A stretch of DNA of 55,038 nt from JACDAS01 sp046262415 (GCA_046262415.1 JBHEMU010000168.1:1-55038), one strand, 5' to 3'. Positions 7,394 through 16,780 are shown, counted from the first letter of the stretch. Notes: a model not told the origin generated them from the letters alone. A program made the numbers and translations.

Positions 7394-8347
7394 GTGCGCG
7401 TCGCCGCCGTCGACCTGGGGACGAACTCGACGCGGCTCCTCGTCGCGGACGTCGACGGGGGCCGCGTGGAAGAAGTCGTGCGCCGCCTCCGGATCACCCG
7501 CCTCGGCGAGGGCGTCGATGCGCGCCGGCGCCTGCTTCCCCTCCCGATCGCGCGCGTGCGGAACGTCCTGACCGACTACCGGCGCGAGCTCGAGGCCCTC
7601 GGGGCCGAGCGGACGCTCGCGTTCGCCACCAGCGCCGTCCGCGACGCGGACAACGGCGAGGCCTTCCTCGGCGAGATCGAGTGGAGCTACGGGTTCACCA
7701 CCCGCCTCCTCACGGGCCGCGAGGAGGCCCTGCTCACCCTGCGTGGCGTTGGCGGGCTTCGAACGGGCACGCTGATCGTGGACATCGGCGGCGGGTCGAC
7801 GGAGCTCGTCGCCGGCGACGAGCGCGACGTCCGCTTCCACGACAGCCTCGACCTCGGCTGCGTGCGGCTGACCGAGCGGTTCCTCGCCGCCGACCCGCCC
7901 GATCCCGCTGAGCTCCAGGCCTGCCGCAACGCCGTGCTCCAGGCCCTCGCGAAGCGCGTCCCCGAGACGGTGCGTGGAGCCGTCACGACCTGCGTCGGCG
8001 TGGCCGGGACGGTCACCACGCTCGCCGCCCTCGACCTCGGCCTCGCCGAGTACGACCCCGAGCGGATCCACGGCCACCGGCTCCCCGCCGTCGGCGTCCG
8101 CCGCCAGCTCGGGCGGCTCGCCGCGCTCCCCCTGAGCGAGCGTCGCGCCGTGCGCGGACTGGAGCCCGAGCGCGCGCCGGTGATCGTCGCCGGGGCGGTG
8201 ATCCTCGCCGCCGTGCTCGACCACTTCCGGCTCGACGGAGTCGAGGCGAGCGAGCGGGACATCCTCCACGGAGCGGCGCTCGAGGCCGCCGGGCTTCCTC
8301 AGCCGGTCGAGGGAGCGGCGCCGCCCGGTGCGTTCACGTGCTGCTGA
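7394..8347 (+). CDS. ppx: Exopolyphosphatase / guanosine pentaphosphate phosphohydrolase
   Basis: 317 residues, ASKHA fold. The phosphate-1 loop AAVDLGTNSTRLLVAD at the N-terminus, TSAVRDADN, the phosphate-2 loop IVDIGGGSTELV and GVAGTVTTLAAL follow the Ppx/GppA order; length matches the short actinobacterial form without the C-terminal HD-like domain. Such enzymes hydrolyse polyphosphate and/or pppGpp and link phosphate storage to the stringent response. GTG start, divergent from the PAP2 gene with 25 bp between starts. Convergent with the CBS gene, the stops being 5 bp apart. Confidence 0.93.
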   Translation: MRVAAVDLGTNSTRLLVADVDGGRVEEVVRRLRITRLGEGVDARRRLLPLPIARVRNVLTDYRRELEALGAERTLAFATSAVRDADNGEAFLGEIEWSYGFTTRLLTGREEALLTLRGVGGLRTGTLIVDIGGGSTELVAGDERDVRFHDSLDLGCVRLTERFLAADPPDPAELQACRNAVLQALAKRVPETVRGAVTTCVGVAGTVTTLAALDLGLAEYDPERIHGHRLPAVGVRRQLGRLAALPLSERRAVRGLEPERAPVIVAGAVILAAVLDHFRLDGVEASERDILHGAALEAAGLPQPVEGAAPPGAFTCC

Positions 8348-8352
8348 GCCGC

Positions 8353-8757
8353 TCAGAGCTCCGTCTCGGGCGGCTCGTCCTCGGCCAGGCGGCGCCGGAC
8401 GCCGCTGCGGGAGAGGACGCCGACGAGCCGCCCGCGCTCGACCACGGGCACGCGCTCGAGGTCGCGCTCCTCGAGCACGCGGAACGCCTCGTCGAGCGGG
8501 AGGTCGGCGTCGATCGTCAGGTGCGGCGGCTCCGCGATCTCCCGCAGCACTGCGACCCGTGGATCCCGGCCCGCCGCCACGATCAGCCGCACGAGCGTCT
8601 TTCGCGTGACGACCCCGACGAGCAGCCCCTGCTGGCAGACGAGCACGGCCCGCACGTCGGGATGAGCGAGCCGCTGGCCCGCCTCCATCGCGCTCGCCGA
8701 GGCGTCGAGCGTCGCAGGCTCGGAGACCATCGCGTCGCGGACGCGCGAGACGCTCAC
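8353..8757 (-). CDS. Paired CBS-domain protein
   Basis: 134 residues comprising two CBS motifs only: VRDAMVSEPATL...VLVCQQGLLVGVVTRKTL and P-P-H-L-T-I-D-A-D-L...RVPVVERGRLVGVLSRSGV. Such stand-alone pairs bind adenosyl nucleotides and act as sensors. The GTG start overlaps the TGA of the glutamate dehydrogenase gene (GTGA), implying translational coupling. That context suggests nucleotide-responsive control of nitrogen/carbon flow through the dehydrogenase; the link is inference. Confidence 0.88.
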   Translation of the reverse strand: MSVSRVRDAMVSEPATLDASASAMEAGQRLAHPDVRAVLVCQQGLLVGVVTRKTLVRLIVAAGRDPRVAVLREIAEPPHLTIDADLPLDEAFRVLEERDLERVPVVERGRLVGVLSRSGVRRRLAEDEPPETEL

Positions 8758-10043
8758 GGGTAGATGCCGCGCGACTCCAGCGCCGCGGCGACTTCGCGGA
8801 TGCCGGCCACGAGCGCCGCGTTTCGCAGCGTCAGGCCACGGGTCTCGGACAGCCTCCAGACGCGGTCGAACGCGTCGCCGAGCTTGTCCGCGAGCCGGCC
8901 CCGGATCTCGTCCCGGTCCCAGAAGAGCCGGCCGAGGTCCTGGACCCACTCGAAGTAGGAGACGGTGACGCCCCCCGCGTTCGTGAGGATGTCCGGCAGG
9001 ATCAGGATTCCGCGCTCCAGGCAGATGTCGTCGGCCTCGAGCGACGTCGGCCCGTTCGCGCCCTCGGCGATCAGCCTCGTCCGGAGGCGCGGCGCGTTCT
9101 CGCCCGTCACCTGCTCCTCGAGCGCCGCCAGCACGAGCACGTCGCACTCGAGCTCGAGCAGCTCCGGGTTCGTCACCGCCCGCGCGTCCGGATAGCCCGC
9201 AAGCGAACCGCGCTCGGCGACCCACCCCCGCACCGCCTCGAGATCGAGCCCGCCCTCGTCGTGGACGCCGCCGGTGAAGTCCGAGACGCCGATCACGGCC
9301 GCGCCCCGGTCGGCGAGCTCCCGCGCCGCGACCCCGCCGACGTTGCCGAAGCCCTGGACGACGAAGCGGAGGTCGCGGAGGTTCCAGCCGAGCCGCGCAC
9401 ACGCGCGCTCGATCACCATCACGACCCCGGCCCCGGTCGCCTCGGCGCGGAAGACCGAGCCGCCGATCGAGATCGGCTTGCCGGTCACGATCTCCGGCAC
9501 CGCGTAGCCCTTCTGCATCGAGTATGTGTCCATCATCCAGGCCATCGTCTGCTCGTTGGTGGCCATGTCCGGCGCGGGAATGTCCTCCTTCGGCCCGATG
9601 AAGGGCGAAAGCTCGGACGTGTAGCGCCGCGTGATCCGCTGGAGCTCGGCCTGGGAGAGGTCGCGTGCGCTGCAGCGCACGCCGCCCTTGGCGCCTCCGT
9701 AGGGCAGTCGGAGGAGCGCGCACTTCCACGTCATCCACATCGCGAGCGCGGTGCACTCGCCGAGCGAGACGTGCGGGTCGTAGCGGATGCCCCCCTTCGT
9801 CGGGCCGAGCACGCTCGAGTGCTGCACGCGGTAGGCCGGGAAGATCGTCCACTGGCCGCTGTCGAGGCGGACCGGGACGCTCACCATCACCGCCCGCTCG
9901 GGCACCGACAGCCGGCTCGACACCGCCTGCGAGATGTCGGCGTGCTCGAGCGCGTGCTCGAACTGCGTCACCGCCGTCCGGTAGAGGGGCGTGTCCCACT
10001 CGAGCCCCACCTGCTCGAGCGGAGGGTGCTCGGCCTTGACCAC
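8754..10043 (-). CDS. gdhA: Glutamate dehydrogenase (Glu/Leu/Phe/Val family)
   Basis: 429 residues, the usual hexameric size. It interconverts glutamate and 2-oxoglutarate plus ammonia with NAD(P). The N-terminal substrate domain contains GPTKGGIRY, then PYGGAKGGV with the catalytic lysine, and PAPDMATN. The dinucleotide domain carries F-V-V-Q-G-F-G-N-V-G (Rossmann GxGxxG-like). EGANGPTS and LPDILTNAGGVTVSYFEW are also family signatures. GTG start is expected from the frame (residues MVKAEHPPLEQ). Followed by, and overlapping, the CBS gene. Confidence 0.95.
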   Translation of the reverse strand: MVKAEHPPLEQVGLEWDTPLYRTAVTQFEHALEHADISQAVSSRLSVPERAVMVSVPVRLDSGQWTIFPAYRVQHSSVLGPTKGGIRYDPHVSLGECTALAMWMTWKCALLRLPYGGAKGGVRCSARDLSQAELQRITRRYTSELSPFIGPKEDIPAPDMATNEQTMAWMMDTYSMQKGYAVPEIVTGKPISIGGSVFRAEATGAGVVMVIERACARLGWNLRDLRFVVQGFGNVGGVAARELADRGAAVIGVSDFTGGVHDEGGLDLEAVRGWVAERGSLAGYPDARAVTNPELLELECDVLVLAALEEQVTGENAPRLRTRLIAEGANGPTSLEADDICLERGILILPDILTNAGGVTVSYFEWVQDLGRLFWDRDEIRGRLADKLGDAFDRVWRLSETRGLTLRNAALVAGIREVAAALESRGIYP

Positions 10044-10073
10044 GGAGCCGCAGTCTACGCGGCGCTTCCCGCG

Positions 10074-12080
10074 CTACCGCAGCAGGCGGACGGCCACGCC
10101 GGCCGAGCACAGGGCGGCGAGCAGCAGCAGGCCGATCGCCGGGCCGGGCAGCGGGCTGTCCGGGCCGGAGCGCGTGACGGGGACCGCGCGAGGCCGCGCG
10201 CGCGGGGCCGGGACGGGGCGGGACACCCCGGCCGGGCGCCGGGCACCGTTCCTCGCACGCGGGGAGTCGCCTCTGACGAAGCTGGCCTCGCTCGGCAGCA
10301 CGGTCACGGCGGCACGCGGGCGTCGCACCGGCGCGACCGAGAAGGCGAGCGTCGGCGCCGGAGGCTCGCGCCTGACGGCCGGGACCTGCCTCACGGCCGG
10401 CGGGGGCCGCTCGGCGGGGGCGACCAGGGCGGGAACGTCTGCGGGCGGCGCGGGCGCGGCCGGCACCGCCGCGGGGGTCGGTGGCGAGGCGGGCGCCACG
10501 GGCGCCGGGCCGGCCGGCTGCGAGGCAGTGGCCGCCGGGGAGACGGGCCCGGTCGCGGGCTCCGCCGGTGCCGGTGCGGTGGCCGGAGGTTCCTCCCCGA
10601 CCTCGAAGACCTCGCTCAGGAAGAAGGTGCTGCGCTCGGGGGCGGTGGCCGCACGGAGGAGCAGGGCCTGGACGTAGCGCCCGGGCGGCAGCGGCGAGGC
10701 CGTCCGGCTGAGCGCGGCTGGAGCGTGAGGCTCGAGCGCCCCGGCTCGCAGCAGCCGCGTCCCCCGGGGCTGTCGCCCCCGCTCCAGCGCGTCGGCGAGA
10801 GCCGCACGCTCGGCGCCGCTGGGCGGGCCTTCGACGCTGACGATCGCGGCCGTCCAGGTCGCGCCCTCCTCGGCGGCAGCCGAGAAGCCGGCCTCGCCGA
10901 ATGCGACGCTCCCTCCCTGGACGGTCTCGCTGTGACGCCAGGCGACGGGCGTGCCGCCGCAGCGGCCGCGGGTCTCGGCGATCGCACGCTTGACGGCCGC
11001 GTAGGCGGGCCGCTCCGAGCCGTCGGCGCGGACGAGACCGCTCTGGAAGCCGCTCAGCTCGCGCTCGTCGATCAGGTGGAAGAAGAGCACCTCGGTCACG
11101 GCGGGATCGCAGGCGAGCTCGCGGACGAGCTGCGCGTAGATGCGGCCGTGCGTGGCGTCGTCGATGGTGCGGACGTTCTCCTCGCCGCGGTAGGCGGCCA
11201 GCGCGGCCGCCGGGATCTCCGCCTGCCACCCGACCTCCGTGATCTTCAGCGGCAGCCCCGTCTCGAAGGTCGGCTGGGCGGTGTCGTGGAAGGCATCCCA
11301 GACCGCCTGCTTGATCCGCCCGAGGTCGGCCACGCCGGCCTGCGGCCACCCCTGCTTGGTGGCGGGCGTGTTCAGCGAGGAGGCGGGATAGGGGTGGTAG
11401 GCGAAGGCGTCCATGATCGGGCGGCTGCGCCCGCTGCGGCGGTAGGCCGCCCCGGCGTCGCGGATGAACCGCACCGGCGAGGTGGAGGCCGCGCTGACGG
11501 CGGGGTTGTCGTTGCCGCGCGGGGCGAGCCCGAAGCCGAGCACCGCGATGTGCGGGTCGACCGCCTTCAGGGCGTCGTAGGAGCGCGCGAGCAGGGCGGC
11601 GTAGGCCGCGCCGGCCGCGGGTGAGCCGTCAGCGCCGAACTGCGGGCGCCAGAAGACGCCGTAGTTCGGCTCGTTGTGGACGGCGAACTCGCGCACGTAC
11701 GGGTAGGTGCGCGCGAGCAGGCGCAGGAACCCGGCGAACTGCGCCGGCGCGGCCGGCGCGGCCGTGAGGGCGGTCGGGCGGGTCGCGTAGACAGTGAAGA
11801 CGACGCGGACACCCCGGGCCGAGGCGGTCGCGACCATCCGGTCGAGGAGGTCGCGCTCGGCGATCCGCTGCGGATGATCCGGGTCCCAGAGGACGGTGAC
11901 CGCATTCACGGTCATGCCCACGTCACGGAGACGATCGAAGAAGGCGGCGCCGCCGTCGGTCGAGTACTTGCCGGCGTTCTCGGTGACGCCGAACACGGTC
12001 GCGGCCGAGGCCGCGCCCGCGAGGGCATGGGCCGTGCCGGCGCAGGCCAGGAGCAGGGCGAGTCGTTTCACCACTCCCAT
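10074..12080 (-). CDS. Secreted GH-like TIM-barrel protein with Pro/Ala-rich stalk and C-terminal membrane anchor
   Basis: 668 residues from ATG at 12080. A signal peptide ends around A-S-A-A (residues 24-27). The catalytic-like domain (about 28-400) has H-N-E-P-N with acid/base Glu137 and I-T-E-V-G-W with candidate nucleophile Glu282, the spacing and strand context of clan-A glycoside hydrolases (GH5/GH39-like). A small domain follows, then about 180 residues rich in Pro and Ala, and a final hydrophobic segment plus L-R-R-like end that should anchor the protein. It acts outside the cell, probably on a polysaccharide. Part of the cluster with the GT-C-like protein at 12242-14458 and a second GH-like protein at 14472-15977. 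Substrate unknown. Confidence 0.75.
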   Translation of the reverse strand: MGVVKRLALLLACAGTAHALAGAASAATVFGVTENAGKYSTDGGAAFFDRLRDVGMTVNAVTVLWDPDHPQRIAERDLLDRMVATASARGVRVVFTVYATRPTALTAAPAAPAQFAGFLRLLARTYPYVREFAVHNEPNYGVFWRPQFGADGSPAAGAAYAALLARSYDALKAVDPHIAVLGFGLAPRGNDNPAVSAASTSPVRFIRDAGAAYRRSGRSRPIMDAFAYHPYPASSLNTPATKQGWPQAGVADLGRIKQAVWDAFHDTAQPTFETGLPLKITEVGWQAEIPAAALAAYRGEENVRTIDDATHGRIYAQLVRELACDPAVTEVLFFHLIDERELSGFQSGLVRADGSERPAYAAVKRAIAETRGRCGGTPVAWRHSETVQGGSVAFGEAGFSAAAEEGATWTAAIVSVEGPPSGAERAALADALERGRQPRGTRLLRAGALEPHAPAALSRTASPLPPGRYVQALLLRAATAPERSTFFLSEVFEVGEEPPATAPAPAEPATGPVSPAATASQPAGPAPVAPASPPTPAAVPAAPAPPADVPALVAPAERPPPAVRQVPAVRREPPAPTLAFSVAPVRRPRAAVTVLPSEASFVRGDSPRARNGARRPAGVSRPVPAPRARPRAVPVTRSGPDSPLPGPAIGLLLLAALCSAGVAVRLLR

Positions 12081-12241
12081 CGGATCGGCGCCGCGGGAGG
12101 GTCGCTTGAGCGACCGGATGCCGGCGGCCGCATGGACCCCGCCGGCGAAGGCGTCGACGAGCGCCCGGTCCAGCCGGCCGAGACGACGCCCGCCGGTCGA
12201 AGGGCACCACCGGCGGTCTCGGCCGCGAGCGCCCGGAACGG
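12081..12241. other. Intergenic gap inside the polysaccharide-like cluster
   Basis: 161 bp between two minus-strand genes, no credible ORF of its own. It could hold a promoter for the downstream TIM-barrel gene; no clear hexamers seen. Confidence 0.35.
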
Positions 12242-14458
12242 TCAGAGCCCCGCCAGCCGCCCGGCGGCTCGCTCGAGCACGGTCGGGGCGAGGTCCGGGT
12301 CGACGAAGCGGACGTGGGACCCGCGCCGCCGATCGCCCGCGTCGGGGATCGCCGACTCCGGGTCCGTCTCGAACAGGATCCGGGAGGTGCCGGGGGGAAG
12401 CGACAGCGTGCGGCGTACCGAGACCTTCTGCGACCCCACGACCCGCGACTGACGGCGCCCGTCGGGCCACTGCAGCCGGACGGCCGCCGGCCGGCCGATC
12501 GTCACCACACCGAAGCTGACGACGACTCTCTGGCTGGTTGTCGTGCGGTTCTCGAGCAGGAGGGCACCCCGGGCGCGGCGCGCCCGCCGCAAGCGCACCT
12601 TGCCGACCACGTCCTCGCGATGGAACTCGTCGCCCCAGAGGAGGCGGGGCGGGCGGAGCGTGGCGGTCCGGAGCTCCTCGAGGAGCGCGGGCGGCAGCTC
12701 GCCCTCGACCCGTCGGGCGAACGGGCGCAGGTCGTAGAAGGCCCGGCGGCCGCCGGGCCCCTCGAGCGGCGGCACCCGCAGCCTCCGCCGGAGCTCGTCC
12801 TCGAGCGCTGCCCCGTCGTCCGCGTAGCCCCGGCGGTCGACCTCGATGCCCGCGAAGCCGGCGCTCGCGACCGCGGGCAGCACGTGCGGCAGCGGCCGCC
12901 GCGCCAGCAGGGAGGCCCAGTCCTCAGGACCGCCCTTGACGGCGCCGAAGCTCCAGCGCAGGCGCTTCGAGTGCAGCGATCCCGCGAGCTGGTCGTACAC
13001 GGCCATCCGCGGCGGCACGAGGTCGCTCGACTCGGGGAAGGGCAGGTGCGGAAGCTGGAAGAGGGCCGCCCCTCGCGGCACGCGCTCCTCGACCGCCCGG
13101 AAGAAGGTACGGTCGCGGGTGAATTCGTCCGCGACGCCGCGGTAGTTCGGGATGAACGCGTCGCTCGTCTGGTCGGCGAGCCCGAGCCCGAGCACCGCCA
13201 CCAGCAGGCCCGTGGCGAGGGCGGGCGGATAGCCCCGGGCTCGCACGAGGGCGCGCAGCCGGTCGAGCCCGACGCCGAGCGCGAAGAGTGCGACGAAGCC
13301 GATCACGATCGACACCCGGCTCCAGGCCCGCAGCTGCGGTGTCGCGGTGTAGGCCAGCAGCGTCGCCAGGCCCCCCGTCGTCGCGAGCACGAACGCGAGC
13401 ACGGCCGTGACGGCCGCGGCGCCGAGCAGCGGGCGCCGGCGCCGGAGGCGGCTGCGGCCCAGCGCAGCCGTCACGACGAGGCCGAGCAGGAAGACGAACC
13501 CCAGCGTGCCCAACGTCCCGAGCGTCGCGCCGCTCTCGCTCGGCAGCACCGTCTCGTCCCGGTACCGGCGCGTCACGTCCCCCAGGAACGAGAGCCGGTG
13601 CGTGTCGAGCGGCAGCACGAGGTCGGCGAGCTTGAGGCTGAAGATCTCCGTCTCCACCGGCCGCCGCGTGGCCGCCGAGGAACCCTCGGTCCCGAGGCGG
13701 TGGACGAGCGCCGGCAGGTGCTCGAGCAGGAGGACGACGAGGATTCCCGTCGCCGGCACCAGCGCCTGGAGGAGGGGGCCGAGCTGCCGCCGCCCGACTG
13801 CTGCCATGAGCGCCGCGAGGACGAGGAGGGCGAGGGTGAAGCCCGCATAGTACGCCCCGCCCGTCGCCACGAGCGCGGCCAGCGCGAGGGTCGTCACGAT
13901 CCGCCGGGGCTCCCGCGTCACGAGCGGGCGCCCGGCCAGCACCCGCAGGACGAGGTAGACCCCGACGGGCACGGCGTAGTAGGCGGAGAGGAAGAGGTGG
14001 GCCTCCCCCCGGTAGAAGTGGTAGGGGAGCAGGGCGAAGAGCACGGAGCAGACCAGCGCGCTCGGGCGTGAGAGCCTGAGGCGTCGCAGCACCAGGAACG
14101 CGGCCAGTGCGACGGCGGGGAAGGTGAGGAGGAAGAAGGCGTTCATGGTGGCGAAGGTCTCTCCCGCCACCAGCCCGATCAGCGCCACCGCCGCCAGGTC
14201 GAGCAGCGCGCCGTTCTCGAAAGGGTAGTCGTGCATCCGCTGCCCGAGCGGGGCGGCGAGCCGCTCGTTCTCCAGGTACCAGCCGTCCTCGAGCGTGCCG
14301 GAGACCACGACCGCCGCGTAGAGGCGGGCGTCCCCGCTGTACGCGAGAGGCTGCCCCGGCGTCGCGTGCCAGATGCGAAGGGCGCCCGCAGCCGCGACGA
14401 GTGCGACGGCGGCGGCCGCGAGCGCCCAGGCCGCCTCCCTCGATCGGCGCCGGCGCAC
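12242..14458 (-). CDS. Polytopic membrane protein, GT-C-glycosyltransferase-like
   Basis: 738 residues from a GTG at 14458. About eleven hydrophobic segments fill residues ~10-420, with a large extracytoplasmic C-terminal region (420-738). The first loop contains Y-S-G-D-A-R-L-Y, an acidic site in the position where GT-C enzymes (ArnT/PMT/EmbC type) carry their catalytic Asp. The family would transfer sugars from polyprenyl-phosphate donors on the outer face. The soluble C-terminus ends in a beta-rich part. Starts 14 bp after the stop of the upstream GH-like gene, indicating one operon. No precise family assigned. Confidence 0.65.
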   Translation of the reverse strand: MRRRRSREAAWALAAAAVALVAAAGALRIWHATPGQPLAYSGDARLYAAVVVSGTLEDGWYLENERLAAPLGQRMHDYPFENGALLDLAAVALIGLVAGETFATMNAFFLLTFPAVALAAFLVLRRLRLSRPSALVCSVLFALLPYHFYRGEAHLFLSAYYAVPVGVYLVLRVLAGRPLVTREPRRIVTTLALAALVATGGAYYAGFTLALLVLAALMAAVGRRQLGPLLQALVPATGILVVLLLEHLPALVHRLGTEGSSAATRRPVETEIFSLKLADLVLPLDTHRLSFLGDVTRRYRDETVLPSESGATLGTLGTLGFVFLLGLVVTAALGRSRLRRRRPLLGAAAVTAVLAFVLATTGGLATLLAYTATPQLRAWSRVSIVIGFVALFALGVGLDRLRALVRARGYPPALATGLLVAVLGLGLADQTSDAFIPNYRGVADEFTRDRTFFRAVEERVPRGAALFQLPHLPFPESSDLVPPRMAVYDQLAGSLHSKRLRWSFGAVKGGPEDWASLLARRPLPHVLPAVASAGFAGIEVDRRGYADDGAALEDELRRRLRVPPLEGPGGRRAFYDLRPFARRVEGELPPALLEELRTATLRPPRLLWGDEFHREDVVGKVRLRRARRARGALLLENRTTTSQRVVVSFGVVTIGRPAAVRLQWPDGRRQSRVVGSQKVSVRRTLSLPPGTSRILFETDPESAIPDAGDRRRGSHVRFVDPDLAPTVLERAAGRLAGL

Positions 14459-14471
14459 GGGGCGGGCCGCC

Positions 14472-15977
14472 TCAGCCGACGGGGCCGCCGAACGGGTTGA
14501 CGACGAGGTCCGGCGGCTTCCGCAGCGAGAAGGGCACGGACGTGAGACCGCCGGCGGCAAGGCGGGCGCGGATCAGGGGCTTGCTTCCCCGCAGGCCGAG
14601 CAGGCCCCCGAAGATGCCGTTCGCATCCGGCCGGAGGGTCGCCAGACGACGCCAGCCGCGGGAGCTCGACTGCTCGACGACCACCGCACCGCTCCTCTGC
14701 GGGGGCAGCCGGCCCCAGACGCGGATCCGGCGGCCCTCGTGGAAGGCGACGAACGGGAACCGGAAGGCGGCGAGCGTGGGCTTGGGCCGGTCGCCCACGG
14801 GCGCGTCGCCCCGGAAGTACAGACCCGACTGGATCACGTTCCCCTCGGGCCGCCCCCTGGTCTCGTCGTCCCGGAGCCCGAACCAGGCCACGAGCGTGAC
14901 GCCGGCCGACCACATCCTGTAGAGCGCCTCGGCCACCCAGCGTGCATGCAGTCCGAGCGGGACGCCGTGGGAGTCCGGCGGCTTCGTGTCCCAGCCGAAC
15001 TCGGTCACCCAGAACTCGACCGGGCGGCTGCTGCGGACACGGCCCGCGGCCACGGCGGCGCGCAGGAGCCGGTTCATCTCGGGCAGGTCGCCGATCGAGA
15101 CATCGTCCGGCAGCGTGGCATGGACGCGGGGTCCCCCGACCGTGTACGGGTGCGTCGACCAGACGTCGAAGCGGATCTCGTGCCCGCAGGTCGGCCGCGG
15201 CGTCGCACCGCCCGACATGCAGAGGAGCTTGCGCATGAACAGGAGCGGCCCGACCGAGACGCCGATCGACGGGCCGGCACCGCTGAAGGGAAGCAGCCCG
15301 CCGGCCACGACCAGGTTGGACGAGTCGACCGCCCGCACCGCGTCGCCGAAGGCGTTGACGAGCTCCCGGTACTGGTCCGGAGAGACGACGTCGTCGGCAT
15401 CGAGCGGCAGGCTCGGCGGCCGGTCGAGCTGGCTCGCCAGCTGCGGGTTCAGGAAGCCGCTGTAGTTGGGCTCGTTCCACACCTGCCAGAAGCGCACGCG
15501 GGGAGCCGTCCCCCCGCTGTAGCGCCTGGCGGCGGCGGTGGCGAACGCGGCGAGGGCGGGCGGGCGGACGCGCCAGCTGGCGTCCTGCGCAGGAGCCCGG
15601 GCCGGCCGGTCCTGCGCCCAGGGGGGCGCGCCGACCACGACCGCGAGCACCGACAGCCCGTTCGCGTCGGCGGCGCGCACCTGATCGTCGAAACGTCCCC
15701 AGGCATAGGCGGGATCGTCCGGGTCGGAGGCGCGGAACGCGGGCCCGGGCGACACGGGGGCGACGCCTTCCCAGGGGAGCACGATCCTCACGACCGTGGC
15801 CCCCGCTGCGCGGATCCGGTTCATCGCGAGCGCCGCGTCAGCCTCGATCGCCGACGGGTCGGCCACGCCCGTGAGCAGCGGGCGCGACGGCGCCGCCTGC
15901 TCGGGCCGGGCGGACTCGGTACCGGCGAGCCCCGCGACCACGAACGCGAGGAGAGCGAGCTGTGCGAGCCTCCGCAC
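14472..15977 (-). CDS. Secreted GH-like TIM-barrel protein
   Basis: 501 residues. The signal peptide spans about residues 1-22. Motifs are VWNEPN with acid/base Glu169, a D-V-W-S-T-H-P-Y strand, and W-V-T-E-F-G-W-D with candidate nucleophile Glu326, the classic strand 4 and strand 7 glutamates of clan-A glycoside hydrolases (GH5/GH39-like). A beta-sandwich-like tail (~410-501) follows. No Pro-rich stalk or anchor, unlike its paralogue at 10074-12080. Gene is 3 bp downstream of the DUF4352-like gene, so it is in the same transcription unit. Confidence 0.78.
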   Translation of the reverse strand: MRRLAQLALLAFVVAGLAGTESARPEQAAPSRPLLTGVADPSAIEADAALAMNRIRAAGATVVRIVLPWEGVAPVSPGPAFRASDPDDPAYAWGRFDDQVRAADANGLSVLAVVVGAPPWAQDRPARAPAQDASWRVRPPALAAFATAAARRYSGGTAPRVRFWQVWNEPNYSGFLNPQLASQLDRPPSLPLDADDVVSPDQYRELVNAFGDAVRAVDSSNLVVAGGLLPFSGAGPSIGVSVGPLLFMRKLLCMSGGATPRPTCGHEIRFDVWSTHPYTVGGPRVHATLPDDVSIGDLPEMNRLLRAAVAAGRVRSSRPVEFWVTEFGWDTKPPDSHGVPLGLHARWVAEALYRMWSAGVTLVAWFGLRDDETRGRPEGNVIQSGLYFRGDAPVGDRPKPTLAAFRFPFVAFHEGRRIRVWGRLPPQRSGAVVVEQSSSRGWRRLATLRPDANGIFGGLLGLRGSKPLIRARLAAGGLTSVPFSLRKPPDLVVNPFGGPVG

Positions 15978-15980
15978 GCG

Positions 15981-16496
15981 CTAGCGGAGGCGCCAGCGGC
16001 GGTGCGGGCCGTTGCAGGGCGCGAACGAGAAGAGCGCCGGCCTGGTCTTCGCGCGAAGCTCGAAGGTGTAGAAGCCCGTGAGCGTCTCGCCGCGCCGCAG
16101 CACATGGGCCTCCTGGTACGGGTTGGCGCCCGCGGCGAAGTAGCGGGCCAGGTTCGGGCTGAGGCCGCGGCGCGGCCCGCGGCTACTCCCGCGTGCGTCG
16201 ACGAGTGCTGCGCGCTCGAGCGCCGCGCAGTTCGTCGTCTTCGCGAACAGCGCCCGCGTGCCCACGTTCGTCAGCCGCACCTTCACGGCGACCAGGCGGC
16301 GGCCGGGGGCCGCCTTCTGGCCCGGCACCCGGACCGGGTCGATCAGCCGGACGGCCGTCACCCTCAGGGCGTCGGGCGCCCGCCGGAACACCACCGGGGA
16401 GCCCAGGGGAGCCGGCTTCGCGACCACCGTGCCGGCGGCCGCCGCTGCCGCCAGCGCGAGCGCCGACAATGCCAGGATCGTCCCTTTCACCGCCAT
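15981..16496 (-). CDS. Secreted small beta-sandwich protein, DUF4352-like
   Basis: 171 residues. Signal peptide (A-rich core, cleavage near A-A-G-T). The body shows LVAVKVRLTNVGTRAL and a T-L-T-G-F-Y-T-F-E-L strand, the layout of DUF4352/TRF2-like beta-sandwich domains found in secreted actinobacterial proteins. Two Cys residues (N-C-A-A and A-P-C-N) may form a disulfide. First gene of the cluster that continues with the GH-like and GT-C-like proteins. Confidence 0.6.
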   Translation of the reverse strand: MAVKGTILALSALALAAAAAAGTVVAKPAPLGSPVVFRRAPDALRVTAVRLIDPVRVPGQKAAPGRRLVAVKVRLTNVGTRALFAKTTNCAALERAALVDARGSSRGPRRGLSPNLARYFAAGANPYQEAHVLRRGETLTGFYTFELRAKTRPALFSFAPCNGPHRRWRLR

Positions 16497-16547
16497 ACCC
16501 CCTCGATCTCCCCTCGTGGTCGGTCAAGGATAGGGCAGATCGGCCGG

Positions 16548-16780
16548 TCAGGACGTGCCGAGGGCGCCGTTCGTCAGCGGGACCGCAGTTCCGCCGCTCA
16601 TGGCCGCCTCGATCGCGCGGACGATCATCTGTGGATCGGCGCCCCCGCGAGGTAGCTCGACGCTCCGAGACTGAGCGCCTCGCGCTGGATCGCGCGCGAC
16701 ACGAGGCCCGAGAGGACGATGATCTTCGCGCGCGGCGCCACCTCCCTGCAGCTCTCCCAGCGGCCGACGTCGCGCGAAGG
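16548..16780 (-). pseudogene. Response-regulator receiver-domain remnant with frameshift
   Basis: Two minus-strand frames together give the second half of a receiver domain: W-E-S-C-R-E-V-A-P-R-A-K-I-I-V-L-S-G, then LSLGASSYLAG, and after a one-base slip in a G5 run, G-A-D-P-Q-M-I-V-R-A-I-E-A-A. The K-I-I-V-L-S and G-A-x-x-Y-L-x-K/G-G patterns are the beta4 and alpha4-beta5 parts of REC. The phospho-acceptor Asp half and any output domain are missing, so this is a decayed fragment. Confidence 0.65.

Noticed and set aside
6644..8269. 541-residue minus-strand frame over ppx and the PAP2 gene
   Set aside because: Frame is antisense to ppx and out of frame with PAP2; composition is that of a shadow.
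8353..11349. 998-residue minus-strand frame
   Set aside because: Only its last 134 residues (the CBS protein) are real; the rest shadows gdhA and the GH-like gene.
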